The notes under the pieces: model-generated
What the model saw: the letters and a program-made list of their open reading frames with translations, nothing else
The model's database searches: none
What the model was told of the DNA's origin: nothing
In this document: positions 7,196 through 14,379 of the stretch, one piece after another
How positions within the stretch are numbered: the first letter of the stretch is position 1
Layout of the letters: each line of letters starts with the position of its first letter
Position numbers and translations under genes: made by a program
Source of the DNA: an uncultured Muribaculaceae bacterium
Lineage (GTDB): Bacteria; Bacteroidota; Bacteroidia; Bacteroidales; Muribaculaceae
DNA length: 23,119 nucleotides
Assembly (NCBI GenBank): GCA_910586455.1
Contig: CAJUHX010000030.1
Coordinates: 1 to 23,119, forward strand
Direction of reading: 5' to 3'

Positions 7196-7390
7196 CTATT
7201 GTTTGCCTTCTTCGATTTCGGTGGCAATCATTTCAACGAAATCGTCGAGCTTAGTCGAGGGCAGGATGCCCTTTTTACGAAGGAGGGTCTTGATTCTGAA
7301 GCGAAGGTCTTCACCGCTTTCAGGAGTAAGCAGGACTGCGATGGCTGCGCCGGCCACAGCTCCGCCCAGAAATGTCAGCAGGCCTTTCAT
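7196..7390 (-). CDS. YtxH-like small membrane protein (second copy)
   Basis: This 64-residue protein begins with a Gly/Ala-rich transmembrane helix (LLTFLGGAVAGAAIAVLL) followed immediately by the TPESGEDLR motif, the pattern of YtxH/gas-vesicle-like small proteins (helix, then PxSG, then a charged helix). The C-terminal half is a charged amphipathic helix. It overlaps the upstream YtxH gene by ATGA and is followed by an intrinsic terminator. The two are diverged tandem copies: both have GG.l.GAa.A.LL.P.SG near the N-terminus and a conserved KKx(0-2)LPS-/CPSLKK-type middle. Stress-linked membrane function is known only loosely for the family. Confidence 0.75.
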   Translation of the reverse strand: MKGLLTFLGGAVAGAAIAVLLTPESGEDLRFRIKTLLRKKGILPSTKLDDFVEMIATEIEEGKQ

Positions 7391-7593
7391 CTGGTAGCTT
7401 CTTTGATGTCGGCCTCAAGCTGGTCGGCGAGTTGTTCGATTTTGCTCTTTTTCAGACTCGGACAACGCTCCTTGATGAAGTCGGTGATGTCTTCGCGGGT
7501 TTTGCTGCCCGACTGGGGTGCGAGAAGAAGGGCGGCTGCTGCGCCTACGAGTGCGCCTCCAAGGGCTGCGGCTACTAAATTGAGAGTTTTCAT
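7387..7593 (-). CDS. YtxH-like small membrane protein (first copy)
   Basis: This 68-residue protein has an N-terminal helix rich in Ala, Gly and Leu (LVAAALGGALVGAAAALLL), then APQSGSKTREDI, the YtxH signature of a PxSG motif directly after the membrane segment, and a charged C-terminal helix. It is the first gene of a two-gene unit, overlapping the second YtxH copy by 4 nt. The 162-nt gap upstream contains the hairpin ending the protease gene and an A/T-rich stretch, but no clear TAnnTTTG box. An alternative sigma factor could therefore drive this unit. Confidence 0.78.
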   Translation of the reverse strand: MKTLNLVAAALGGALVGAAAALLLAPQSGSKTREDITDFIKERCPSLKKSKIEQLADQLEADIKEATR

Positions 7594-7697
7594 ACTGTGT
7601 TTGTATTTTATAGTTAGTGATGTGGCGATTAACGCTGTTGAAGTTATAACAACACAGTTATGAAATAGTTCGGCTATTATTGCATTTTTTTATTATA

Positions 7698-7728
7698 ACA
7701 CAGGGCCGCATGTTGTGCGGCCCTGTGT
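7698..7728 (-). terminator. Perfect 13-bp hairpin after the HtrA gene
   Basis: ACACAGGGCCGCA (7698-7710) and TGCGGCCCTGTGT (7716-7728) pair perfectly around a 5-nt loop, 27 nt after the protease stop on the minus strand. The bases that follow on that strand are TATAATAAAAAAATG, A-rich rather than T-rich, so termination is likely but not canonical. Confidence 0.6.
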
Positions 7729-7755
7729 CATGTTGAGTCTTGGCAGTCAGTTGTT

Positions 7756-9249
7756 TCAGTCGTTGAGCGGCACTGCGTAGTATGCCTGCTGTCCGTCGGG
7801 ATATATGCCCGATATGAACATGACCTTGTCGCGCGAGTCGCTCTGGCGTATGGCCTTGTAGAGCTTGGTTACGGTGTCGGCCTTGTCGATTCGCTGTCCG
7901 TTGATCATCAGGATGATAAAGTTTTTCTTCATGCCGGCTTCGGCAAAGCGGCCGTCGGGGTCGACCGATTTCACGGTCACGCCGTGGCTGAGTCCGAGGC
8001 TCTTGAGCATGGTTTCGTCGGCATCGGCCATTTCGGCACCAAGCGACTCGGGGGTGTCGGGACGGGTCACGGCGGTGTTTCCGTGGTTATTGCGCAGGGT
8101 TACGGTGGAAACATTGCGTTTGCCGTTGCGTATGTAGGTCACTGTCACCTTGCTGCCGGGGCTGAATTTAGTTATGGCTTCCTGCAGCTGAGCGGTAGAG
8201 AGGGTGGGGTAGTTGTCGAGGGCAATAATGATATCGCCTTTCTGCAGCTTGGCTTCTGCAGCAGCCGAGCGCTCCTGTACTTCGGCCACATAGATGCCGG
8301 AGTTGGTGCCCTTGATTTCCTTTTCTTTTACCAGCTCGGGTGTGAGTTCCATGAACGATATTCCCAGATAAGCGCGCTGTACGGCGCCGAACTGTTTGAG
8401 GTCGGAAACCACCTTCTGCACTATGGAAGTTGGAATGGCAAACGAGCAGCCGGCGTAGTTGCCGGTCGAGGAGTATATGGCTGCGTTTATGCCCACCAGT
8501 TCACCTTTGAGGTTCACCAGAGCGCCGCCCGAGTTGCCCGAGTTGACAGCGGCGTCGGTCTGGATATACGATTCGATGCCTCGGGCCCCCTGACCGAACT
8601 GAGCCGAGATATTGCGAGCCTTGGCGCTTACGATGCCGGCGGTGACGGTGCTGGTGAATCCGAATGGGTTGCCTACTGCGAGTACCCATTCGCCTACAAG
8701 CAGGTTCTCACTGTCACCTAACGGAATCACGTGGAGATCGTCGGGAGCATCTATTTTAATCAGAGCCAGGTCGGTGACCTCGTCGGTGCCTATTACCTCG
8801 GCGGAGTAGTTGCGGTTGTCGTTCAGAGTTACTTCGAGGCGCTCGGCGTCGGCAATCACGTGATTGTTGGTGACAATGTAGCCGTCGCCACTTATGATTA
8901 CACCCGAGCCAAGACCAATCTGACGCTGTTCGGCCTTGGGCTGCTCCTGCTGCTGCCGGCGGCCTCCGCGTGGCGAGCCGAAGAAGAATTCAAAGAAAGG
9001 ATCATCGACAAACGGGTCGTAACCGCCGCGGTTGCCATAGCTCTGACGTGGCGTTGCATAGCTTTTTACGCTAACGACACCGTTGACGGTTTCGGCCGCG
9101 GTGTTGGTGAAATCATCCTGATATATCACGCGTCCGGTATGATGGCGTTCGCGCTTCTCATTGTTGTTGCTGCCACTGTTATCCTGGGCTGCCATGGAGC
9201 ATGCCGACAGCAGCATTGCTGAGGAGATGATTACTGACAGAATTTTCAT
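7756..9249 (-). CDS. htrA: Do-family periplasmic serine protease (HtrA/DegP-like)
   Basis: This 497-residue envelope quality-control protease degrades misfolded periplasmic proteins. The trypsin-like domain shows the triad His130 (TNNHVI), Asp160 (TDLALIKI) and Ser240 (NSGNSGGALV). Two PDZ domains follow, about 285-385 (AYLGISFMEL onwards) and 400-490. The N-terminus is an export signal. LLSAC (Cys17) could be a lipobox, but ACSMAAQD could equally be cut by signal peptidase I. A Gly/aromatic-rich loop with DPFFEFFFG (83-91) lies before the protease domain, as in other DegP proteins. The gene is monocistronic, with a -7 box about 43 nt upstream and a hairpin downstream. Confidence 0.95.
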   Translation of the reverse strand: MKILSVIISSAMLLSACSMAAQDNSGSNNNEKRERHHTGRVIYQDDFTNTAAETVNGVVSVKSYATPRQSYGNRGGYDPFVDDPFFEFFFGSPRGGRRQQQEQPKAEQRQIGLGSGVIISGDGYIVTNNHVIADAERLEVTLNDNRNYSAEVIGTDEVTDLALIKIDAPDDLHVIPLGDSENLLVGEWVLAVGNPFGFTSTVTAGIVSAKARNISAQFGQGARGIESYIQTDAAVNSGNSGGALVNLKGELVGINAAIYSSTGNYAGCSFAIPTSIVQKVVSDLKQFGAVQRAYLGISFMELTPELVKEKEIKGTNSGIYVAEVQERSAAAEAKLQKGDIIIALDNYPTLSTAQLQEAITKFSPGSKVTVTYIRNGKRNVSTVTLRNNHGNTAVTRPDTPESLGAEMADADETMLKSLGLSHGVTVKSVDPDGRFAEAGMKKNFIILMINGQRIDKADTVTKLYKAIRQSDSRDKVMFISGIYPDGQQAYYAVPLND

Positions 9250-9292
9250 AGTGTATGAAACTTATTAGAGGATTGAATTTATAAATTTACTG

Positions 9293-9300
9293 CAAATATA
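9293..9300 (-). promoter_or_regulatory. Probable -7 box of the htrA promoter
   Basis: TATATTTG on the minus strand (9300 to 9293) matches TAnnTTTG and ends 43 nt before the htrA ATG. No convincing TTTG is visible 18-21 nt upstream of it. Confidence 0.5.
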
Positions 9301-9389
9301 TAGTATAGAAGCGAATTACGGACGAATCAGGTAGTAACTTTAGTAAAAATTGGCATGAAATATGTGTATTGTTAACGCTCAATGGCATA

Positions 9390-9417
9390 ATGTTAAATGT
9401 TAAATAGTAAATGTTAA
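9390..9417. repeat. Short A/T-rich direct repeats (ATGTTAA x3)
   Basis: ATGTTAA occurs at 9390-9396, 9397-9403 and 9411-9417 in the divergent gap between htrA and the NlpC/P60 gene (9250-9484). The rest of this gap is A/T-rich and holds the two divergent promoters. Function is unknown; it may simply be low-complexity sequence. Confidence 0.5.
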
Positions 9418-9448
9418 ATTAACAAATAAGCTCTAAAACCGTTAAAAA

Positions 9449-9480
9449 TTTGCTCGAAAGGCTAAGAGTTTGTACCTTTG
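9449..9480 (+). promoter_or_regulatory. Housekeeping promoter of the NlpC/P60 gene, 4 nt from the ATG
   Basis: TTTG (9449-9452), a 20-nt spacer and TACCTTTG (9473-9480) form a full consensus match. Only TAAT separates the -7 box from the ATG at 9485, so transcription would begin at or next to the start codon. Confidence 0.8.
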
Positions 9481-9484
9481 TAAT

Positions 9485-10303
9485 ATGAAGCCCCGTGGAA
9501 TACATACTATAATATATATGGCGGCAATGCTGTTGTTGCTGGCATCGTGCGGCAGCAGTCGCAAGGCGACCGTTGTGCGGCCCTCGGACAGCGACATAGT
9601 CCTCTCCGAGCGCAATAAACCTGGGCGCCACAACGGCGATCCCATATTCGATGTCGACAGCCGTCTGGCGGAAAAGATTGTGAACACGGCCCGCAAATGG
9701 CTCGGTACTCCCTACCGCTACGGAGGCAAAGACCGCAAGGGCACCGACTGCAGCGGTATGACCATGAGCGTGTTCGGCGAAGTCGCCGGAGTGGCGTTGC
9801 CACGTAATTCCGCTGCCCAGTACGAATATTGTGTAAGCATAGGCCACGAAGATCTGCAGCCCGGCGATCTGGTTTTCTTCTGCGGTAAAAGAGGCGGACC
9901 GGTCAATCATGTTGGACTTTATGTAGGCGAGCGGCGTATGATTCATGCATCATCATCGCGCGGAGTAGTCGAAAGTAGCCTTGACGAACGCTATTGGCTA
10001 ACACACTATTACGGCTCGGGCCGTGTCAATGCCGTAACATACGCAATGACCGGCGGCAAATCAAAGCGTAAATCAAGCAAGAAATCCGCCATGCCTGAAG
10101 AACCTGTTGAAGCAGAGCCGCAGCCGGTGGACTATGCCAAAGCCGAAAACAAGCCGGAACGGAACGATGCCGGAGAGCTGCCCCCTTCTGTTGCCGCGGC
10201 GCCAGCCATAGCCGAAGCGCTTGAAAATCCGGAGCCGGCCAAAGACGAAACACCCACTGCCGATGAAATCAGCGATGAGGTAAAAGCCGCGTTCGGCTTC
10301 TGA
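9485..10303 (+). CDS. NlpC/P60 (C40) peptidase lipoprotein
   Basis: This 272-residue cell-wall peptidase should cleave peptidoglycan stem peptides at the envelope. The signal peptide ends in LLLLASC, with Cys22 as the lipidation site. The NlpC/P60 domain (about 60-185) has the catalytic Cys89 in GTDCSGM, His142 in NHVGLY and a third polar residue, probably His154 in MIHAS. The last 80 residues are a Lys/Glu/Pro/Ala-rich low-complexity tail. I chose ATG 9485 because the basic MKPRG start suits a signal peptide; an in-frame TTG at 9470 overlaps the promoter. ATG 9518 is possible but lacks a charged n-region. The promoter's -7 box ends only 4 nt before the ATG. Confidence 0.9.
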   Translation: MKPRGIHTIIYMAAMLLLLASCGSSRKATVVRPSDSDIVLSERNKPGRHNGDPIFDVDSRLAEKIVNTARKWLGTPYRYGGKDRKGTDCSGMTMSVFGEVAGVALPRNSAAQYEYCVSIGHEDLQPGDLVFFCGKRGGPVNHVGLYVGERRMIHASSSRGVVESSLDERYWLTHYYGSGRVNAVTYAMTGGKSKRKSSKKSAMPEEPVEAEPQPVDYAKAENKPERNDAGELPPSVAAAPAIAEALENPEPAKDETPTADEISDEVKAAFGF

Positions 10304-10321
10304 CCGTTGTCGGCAGCTCCT

Positions 10322-10351
10322 TTTGAGTTAGCGGAAAAATTTGTAACTTTG
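10322..10351 (+). promoter_or_regulatory. Housekeeping promoter of the DUF5686 gene, 4 nt from the GTG start
   Basis: TTTG (10322-10325), an 18-nt spacer and TAACTTTG (10344-10351) match the consensus. CGCC then separates the box from the GTG at 10356. The TAA inside the box is an in-frame stop, so the gene cannot start further upstream. Confidence 0.8.
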
Positions 10352-10355
10352 CGCC

Positions 10356-12878
10356 GTGAAACGTACTGCGCTGATACTTGTGCTGCTTTTCCTGGGGACC
10401 CTCCTGCTCCGGGCCGACGGGATGCGTTATATCCGGGGTGTGGTGCGCGATTCGGTTAGCGATGAACCTCTGAGCCATGCGTCGGTGATTGTTGACAAAA
10501 GCAGCAGGGGGGCTGTCACCGACAATGACGGCATTTTCGAAATGTCAATTCCGGCCAAGGCAAAGTTCATGACAGTCAGTTGTCTGGGTTATGAAAAAAA
10601 GACGGTGGCGGTAAACAAAAGTGCGCTTAATCTTTATGCGGTATACCTGTCGCCAAAATCCGAAATGCTCGGTGAGGTAAAAGTGGAACGCGCCGCTTAC
10701 AGCAAAAAAAACAATCCGGCTGTAGACTTTGTACGACGCCTCAAAGAGCGCGGACATCTTACTGACCCACGACGCAAACCGTATTATAATTACCGCAAAT
10801 ATCAGCGTATTACAATAGCTCTTAATGAGTTCGATTCGGTGAAATATGCACCGTTGCTGCGCAAGTTCCCGTTTCTGATTCAGAATGTAGATACATCTGA
10901 GGTTTCGGGCAAGCCGATTCTGAATCTGTCGGTAAAAGAGAGTCTGAACGATGTGCATTACCGCCGCGATCCGGAGGCTGAACGAGAGGTGCCGATTGGC
11001 TTTCGCAGTGAGGGTATCGACGAGATAACTGACGCCAAGTCGATGCAGGTGTTTCTTGAAGATGCTCTGCGAGAAATTGACCTGTACGACAACGATGTGA
11101 ACATACTGAAGAATCGCTTTGTGAGTCCGCTGAGCAAAATCGGCCCTGATTTCTACCGCTATTATCTTACGGACACAGTGGCAATCGACGGGCAAGACTG
11201 TATCACACTGGCGTTTTATCCGCGCAACAAGTCCATGTTCGGGTTCAACGGACATGTGTACGTGCCTGTGGGCGACAGCACCATGTCTATACGCAGGGTC
11301 GACTTGACAGTGCCCTCCGACATCAATCTGAACTTTGTCGAGAAGCTCTATATCAGTCAGAACTTCAGTTGCGGAGCTGACGGCAGCCGCCTGATAGAAT
11401 CGGACGACATGACCATGGAACTGCGTGCTGTACCCGGTACCCCCGGAGTGTATGTGCGGCGCCGTCTGGCTTATGCAGACCATAATTTTGAGGCTGTGGA
11501 CGATAGTCTGTATCGTATATCCGTGACCGCCGACAGTCGCACTCTGAGGCGCGACAGCCTCTTCTGGGAGCAGGCGCGCCTCACAGCCATGCCGCAGGCC
11601 GAAAACGGAGTAGGGAAGCTTATGCAACGCCTGCGCAAGGTGCCGTTGTACTACTGGGGCGAGAAATTTCTCAAAATAATGGTGTCGGGCTACGTAAACA
11701 CAGGCAGGGACAGCAAGTTCGACTATGGCCCCGTAAACACATCGGTAAGTTACAATACCGCCGAGGGTGTGCGTCTGAGGGCAGGCGGCATGACTACGGC
11801 CAATCTAAGCCGACGCTGGTTCGGGCGCGGATATGTGGCCTACGGCTTCCGCGACCACAAGTGGAAGTACCGTGCCGAGGCAGAGTACTCTTTCCGCGAC
11901 AAGGAATATCATTCGCGCGAGTTTCCGGTGCAGTCGTTGCGCCTTACACATCTGTATGACCTCGACCAGATTGGCCAGCACTATCTTTATACCAATGCCG
12001 ACAATATGTTTCTGTCGCTCAAGCGCATGAGCGATACCCGTGTGACATATCACCGTGTGACATCGCTTGACTGGACCTGCGAGCTGGCCAACAATTTCAG
12101 TTTTGTTCTTGGCCTGAAACACGAGCGCCAGGAGGCCACGCGCTGGCTGCCTTTTGTCGACGGCTACGGCAACGGATTCGGGCACTACAACGAAAGCAGT
12201 GTCAGCCTGCAGTTGCGCTATGCGCCCGGCGAAAAGTTTTATCAGACCAAGACCCACCGTATACCGGTAAATCTCGACGCGCCTGTATTTCAACTCACCC
12301 ATACACTGGCGTTCAAAGGCGTTGCCGGAAGCAGTTTCGACATAAACAAAACCGAACTGAGTGTTGGCAAACGGTTCTGGCTTTCGGCCTTCGGCTATAT
12401 CGATGCTATAATCAGCGGAGGACATGTATGGAGTCGGTCGCCCTATCTCAACCTGCTGATACCCAATGCAAACTTGTCGTACACTATACAGCCTGAGAGT
12501 TTCGCCCTGATGAATCCGATGGAATTTATCAACGACAGTTATGCGCAGTGGGACCTTACATACTGGGCCAACGGTCTTCTGTTCAATCAGATACCATTTA
12601 TCAAGAAAGCCAAACTGCGCGAGGTGGTAAGTTTTCGCGGGCTTTATGGCCACCTGAGCCGCCGCAACAATCCGCAGTACAACCCGGAGCTTTTCCGCTT
12701 CCCCCCAGATGCCGATACCCGCCCCATGGACCACGGCCCTTATATGGAAATATCGGCGGGCATCGACAATATACTCCGCTGTCTGCGCCTGGACTATGTA
12801 TGGCGTCTGACTTACCGACGCACCTCTTATCCTGTCGACCACAGCGGCTTGCGTCTGGCATTGCATTTTACATTCTGA
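10356..12878 (+). CDS. DUF5686 outer-membrane protein with carboxypeptidase-regulatory-like domain
   Basis: This 840-residue protein has a signal peptide (KRTALILVLLFLGTLLLRA). A CarboxypepD_reg-like beta-sandwich follows (about 25-105; IRGVVRDSVSDEPLSHASVIV, then GIFEMSIPAKAKFMTVSCLGY), the N-terminal domain type found on TonB-dependent transporters. Next comes a long DUF5686 region (about 110-840) whose C-terminal half is rich in alternating aromatic beta-strands and ends in LHFTF, as outer-membrane barrels do. No TonB plug domain is apparent. The start must be GTG 10356: an in-frame TAA lies 12 nt upstream, and later starts would lose the signal peptide. Its own promoter lies directly before the start. 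The family is widespread in Bacteroidetes; its substrate is unknown to me. Confidence 0.88.
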   Translation: MKRTALILVLLFLGTLLLRADGMRYIRGVVRDSVSDEPLSHASVIVDKSSRGAVTDNDGIFEMSIPAKAKFMTVSCLGYEKKTVAVNKSALNLYAVYLSPKSEMLGEVKVERAAYSKKNNPAVDFVRRLKERGHLTDPRRKPYYNYRKYQRITIALNEFDSVKYAPLLRKFPFLIQNVDTSEVSGKPILNLSVKESLNDVHYRRDPEAEREVPIGFRSEGIDEITDAKSMQVFLEDALREIDLYDNDVNILKNRFVSPLSKIGPDFYRYYLTDTVAIDGQDCITLAFYPRNKSMFGFNGHVYVPVGDSTMSIRRVDLTVPSDINLNFVEKLYISQNFSCGADGSRLIESDDMTMELRAVPGTPGVYVRRRLAYADHNFEAVDDSLYRISVTADSRTLRRDSLFWEQARLTAMPQAENGVGKLMQRLRKVPLYYWGEKFLKIMVSGYVNTGRDSKFDYGPVNTSVSYNTAEGVRLRAGGMTTANLSRRWFGRGYVAYGFRDHKWKYRAEAEYSFRDKEYHSREFPVQSLRLTHLYDLDQIGQHYLYTNADNMFLSLKRMSDTRVTYHRVTSLDWTCELANNFSFVLGLKHERQEATRWLPFVDGYGNGFGHYNESSVSLQLRYAPGEKFYQTKTHRIPVNLDAPVFQLTHTLAFKGVAGSSFDINKTELSVGKRFWLSAFGYIDAIISGGHVWSRSPYLNLLIPNANLSYTIQPESFALMNPMEFINDSYAQWDLTYWANGLLFNQIPFIKKAKLREVVSFRGLYGHLSRRNNPQYNPELFRFPPDADTRPMDHGPYMEISAGIDNILRCLRLDYVWRLTYRRTSYPVDHSGLRLALHFTF

Positions 12879-12962
12879 AAGTTCTTGTGTCCTGTTTTGC
12901 TTTTTTAATACACTCTTCACGGCAGACGCATCGAATGATACATAGGAGTTAAAACATGATTT

Positions 12963-13403
12963 ATGAATAAGTGGCAGAAAATAATTGGAGTAATAGCCTT
13001 TGGAGCGATTGGCATTTGTTTTGGATGTACTCGTTCCATAGATTACACTGATGGCGAAAGAATTGTGTATTCCGATTTGCCAAAAGAAGTTCAGGATACT
13101 TTGACATGGTGGGGAGAGCATACAATAATTTCAGTCGGTGATACTGTCGGTGTTGAACTGCCGGATATAATCTGTTATAAGTCTGATTATTCATTTCTAT
13201 GCTCAACTTTTGGCCCTTGGATTACATCGCGCAGAATAAAGCGCAATTCAGACGGAAGAGAGTGGTATTTTTCAGGGAATATAAACATCCCGACACCAAT
13301 TGTTGCGATTGGTGACACAATATATATTCCTTCGGAATACAATCTTGTTGATTGTACGGGTGTTGACAGTAATGCAATTTTTATACGGCAGATACTTAGA
13401 TAA
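12963..13403 (+). CDS. Small lipoprotein of unknown function
   Basis: This 146-residue protein has a signal peptide ending in GICFGC, with Cys22 as a probable lipidation site. After it comes a soluble domain with several Cys residues (positions near 85, 93 and 128) and many beta-prone segments (TIISVGDTVGVELPDIICY). I do not recognise the family. Codon choice is visibly richer in A and T than in the flanking genes, in common with the metallophosphoesterase next door, which suggests different ancestry. No consensus promoter stands out in the 84-nt gap upstream. Its 3' end faces the convergent metallophosphoesterase gene, with 111 nt between them. Confidence 0.65.
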   Translation: MNKWQKIIGVIAFGAIGICFGCTRSIDYTDGERIVYSDLPKEVQDTLTWWGEHTIISVGDTVGVELPDIICYKSDYSFLCSTFGPWITSRRIKRNSDGREWYFSGNINIPTPIVAIGDTIYIPSEYNLVDCTGVDSNAIFIRQILR

Positions 13404-13514
13404 CCTTAACTGATATGTGTATACGTTCATGGTTCATATCTGAGCAAGGCTTGGGTATGTGTGTCTGAGGCTACTCCGTCGCGGACAGAAAGTGTCGTTA
13501 TAAATGTGGTATGT

Positions 13515-14123
13515 TCATATTTCGATTATATTGGGTATATTAAGATTCGTATAGTCATCATTCATTATCGCTCCATTGGAGAAGATGATGCCGTTTTGTT
13601 CTGTAACTCCATGCTGTCGGTGAATGTGGCCGAACAGATGTGCTTTCGGGTGAATATTCATTATATGTTCAAGAAGCGTTTCTGAACCATAATGTATTAG
13701 CTCGCCGTTAATACTATCATCAAGGTCGAGGATTCCGGACGGAGGTGTATGAGTTATCAACACATCGGTGTCTTCCGGTATAAGGGCATAATTCCGATAC
13801 TGTTTTGCGAATATACAATCCCTGTTAAACATCGGAACCCCATGAAACTTGATGCCATCTATCTCGACACCCGAATTACATAAATAATGCACGTTGTTGT
13901 CGAGTCCGTCAATTTTAGCCTCATAAAGACATTCATCGTGATTACCGCAGATGAATACCTTGTGCTTATATGGCAAGTCGCAGAACCAATTGAGGAAATC
14001 CAACGCCTCACGTTCTTCACCGACCATGCAGAAGTCGCCCGAATGAACCACGATATCTGCCTCCGGCAATTCAGATAGCCGGTGATGCGCATTGTGAGTG
14101 TCAGAAATATGTAGAATTTTCAT
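13515..14123 (-). CDS. Metallophosphoesterase (calcineurin-like)
   Basis: This 202-residue cytoplasmic protein (no signal peptide) has all the metal-binding motifs of the calcineurin-like phosphoesterase family in order: ISDTH (6-10), HSGDF (28-32), CGNHDE (59-64), ITHTPPSG (about 123-130) and GHIHRQHG (165-172). These bind two metal ions and catalyse phosphoester hydrolysis; the natural substrate is unknown. Length is short for the family but complete. The gene is A/T-rich compared with the chromosomal core around it. It is transcribed alone from a -7 box 20 nt upstream, and convergently to the small lipoprotein. Confidence 0.88.
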   Translation of the reverse strand: MKILHISDTHNAHHRLSELPEADIVVHSGDFCMVGEEREALDFLNWFCDLPYKHKVFICGNHDECLYEAKIDGLDNNVHYLCNSGVEIDGIKFHGVPMFNRDCIFAKQYRNYALIPEDTDVLITHTPPSGILDLDDSINGELIHYGSETLLEHIMNIHPKAHLFGHIHRQHGVTEQNGIIFSNGAIMNDDYTNLNIPNIIEI

Positions 14124-14143
14124 GTGTCAATCCAATTGTGCTG

Positions 14144-14151
14144 CAAAGTTA
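14144..14151 (-). promoter_or_regulatory. -7 box of the metallophosphoesterase promoter
   Basis: TAACTTTG on the minus strand (14151 to 14144) is a perfect TAnnTTTG and ends 20 nt before the ATG. The nearest TTTG is only 14 nt upstream of it, so the -33 element is unclear. Confidence 0.6.
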
Positions 14152-14282
14152 ATAAATCCCACTGACAAAACATGGCAGTAAGCAATAGATGTGTTGTAAA
14201 ACATATTATTATGAGAAACCGCCGATGGAAATTTTTTCTCTCGATACTATCTCGCTCCATGGGTGGCAATACACTTTTTAAT

Positions 14283-14313
14283 TTTGCTTTATCAAATTAA
14301 ATTTGTACCTTTG
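14283..14313 (+). promoter_or_regulatory. Housekeeping promoter of the sppA-lpxK-PNP-thiL operon
   Basis: TTTG (14283-14286), a 19-nt spacer and TACCTTTG (14306-14313) fit the Bacteroidetes consensus. The sppA ATG is 66 nt past the box, leaving a leader of about 60 nt. The rest of the gap 14124-14282 is A/T-rich and shows nothing else I can name. Confidence 0.8.
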
Positions 14314-14379
14314 TGTGTTTAAAGCGCTCTTTTCGAAAGGAAAGGGTGCGGTATATGTTTTTAACAATTGAAAATACAG

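Noticed and set aside
10545..11627. 360-codon minus-strand open frame inside the DUF5686 gene
   Set aside because: Same reasoning: no motif, no promoter, fully covered by the real gene.
11805..13121. 438-codon open frame on the minus strand opposite the DUF5686 gene and the small lipoprotein
   Set aside because: It is antisense to a gene with a signal peptide, promoter and barrel-like strands, shows no recognisable motif, and runs across two opposite-strand genes. It is a composition-driven shadow.
13461..13685. 74-codon plus-strand open frame overlapping the 3' end of the metallophosphoesterase gene
   Set aside because: Mostly antisense to the conserved GHIH-containing end of that gene, and has no promoter or motif.
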